A DNA stretch of 16,113 bases from assembly GCA_037447655.1 (NCBI GenBank), contig JBBHKE010003419.1, forward strand, positions 1 to 16,113, given 5' to 3'. The translations under genes were made by a program, and so were the position numbers. This document shows, in pieces, positions 15,871 to 16,113 of this stretch. The first letter of the stretch is position 1. Each line of letters opens with the position of its first letter. Source of the stretch: Zygnema cylindricum (lineage: Eukaryota > Streptophyta > Zygnematophyceae > Zygnematales > Zygnemataceae). Under the pieces are notes generated by a model. That model did no database searches and was not told the origin of the DNA. It saw nothing but the letters and a program-made list of their open reading frames with translations.

Positions 15871-16113
15871 GACATACTCTTGCATTCTCTCATCCTTTTG
15901 TGTAGCCGCCACTTCTTCTTCATTTTTTTTGTCATGTGTGGCTAATATCCATGGAGGGAAGCAGCCGTATAGGCGACATCGTAGTATATTGCCGTATCGT
16001 CGTCGTTACCCTCCATTACTTCGGCGTAATCTACGACGTCGGCCAAAAGTAGAAAGGGAAGAGGTACGAAGGGAAGGAATGGGGAGAGAAAACCCCACAA
16101 TGGAAAGTCAATC
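15871..16113 (+). CDS. arginine-rich open frame running off the window
   Basis: Following TTTTTTAG at 15870 one frame stays open for 80 codons to the window edge. Its first part is hydrophobic and Ser-rich. From about 15955 it becomes very basic (YRRHRSILPYRRRYPPLLRR, then RRRPKVEREEVRREGMGREN). No ATG is available near the start, so it would be an internal exon. An alternative ATG at 15951 in another frame stops after 33 codons. The Arg-rich part comes from CGT/CGA-rich DNA similar in flavour to 15230-15430, so the two stretches may belong to one gene or one repeat. Not recognised. Confidence 0.25.

Overview
The window looks like repeat-rich, non-genic DNA from a eukaryotic nuclear genome. 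It is strongly AT-rich, has no bacterial-style gene packing, and its few plausible coding stretches are short and bounded by splice-like signals. The recognisable content is transposon debris. CpG is not depleted and GTAC is conspicuously common. An invertebrate host is my best guess, but nothing in the sequence fixes the lineage.

Layout. Bases 1-2020 hold an AT-rich stretch and then a GC-richer island with decayed coding-like frames on both strands, including a possible minus-strand CxxC exon at 602-718. Bases 2021-3112 hold two small TA-flanked terminal-inverted-repeat elements. Bases 3829-4840 hold a minisatellite with 57 and 43 bp units, then an imperfect inverted repeat of about 660 bp. 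Bases 4841-7565 are mostly unannotatable, apart from hairpins, a tRNA-derived SINE-like element (5844-6075) and a microsatellite. Bases 7568-9528 carry a third TA element followed by a 1454-bp element with a TTA duplication (PIF/Harbinger-like).

A promoter-like segment (CCAAT, a 10-bp repeat, TATAAAAG; 9620-9699) precedes a clean nested insertion. A 708-bp hAT-like element (9809-10516) is flanked on the left by GTTAAAAC. Its right-hand copy of that 8-mer lies beyond a second, TA-flanked element (10517-11130) inserted exactly at the hAT right end. Bases 11133-12073 hold a diverged tandem duplication. Bases 12076-13600 are another pile-up: a fifth TA element, a fragment of a sixth, a 788-bp TAA-flanked element that appears to sit inside an older relative, and a seventh TA-element end. 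Bases 14500-16113 hold the only credible host-gene candidate: a possible first exon at 14638-15034, a strong donor, a branch-point and acceptor near 15330-15346, a polyadenylation signal at 15478, and an arginine-rich open frame running off the right edge.

The most interesting pattern is in the five complete TA elements (here family F1). Each carries an 8-5-8 dyad, ATTAGNGT-N5-ACNCTAAT, near its left and right ends. The variable base of the dyad largely follows the base in that element's own terminal repeat (AGCGT, AGTGT or AGAGT subfamilies). A second non-autonomous family (F2) has two complete copies with TTA/TAA duplications that share a hairpin and a sequence block at similar offsets. No complete transposase, tRNA, rRNA, CRISPR array or virus was recognised. 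Family names F1 and F2 are mine, and all alignments were made by eye.
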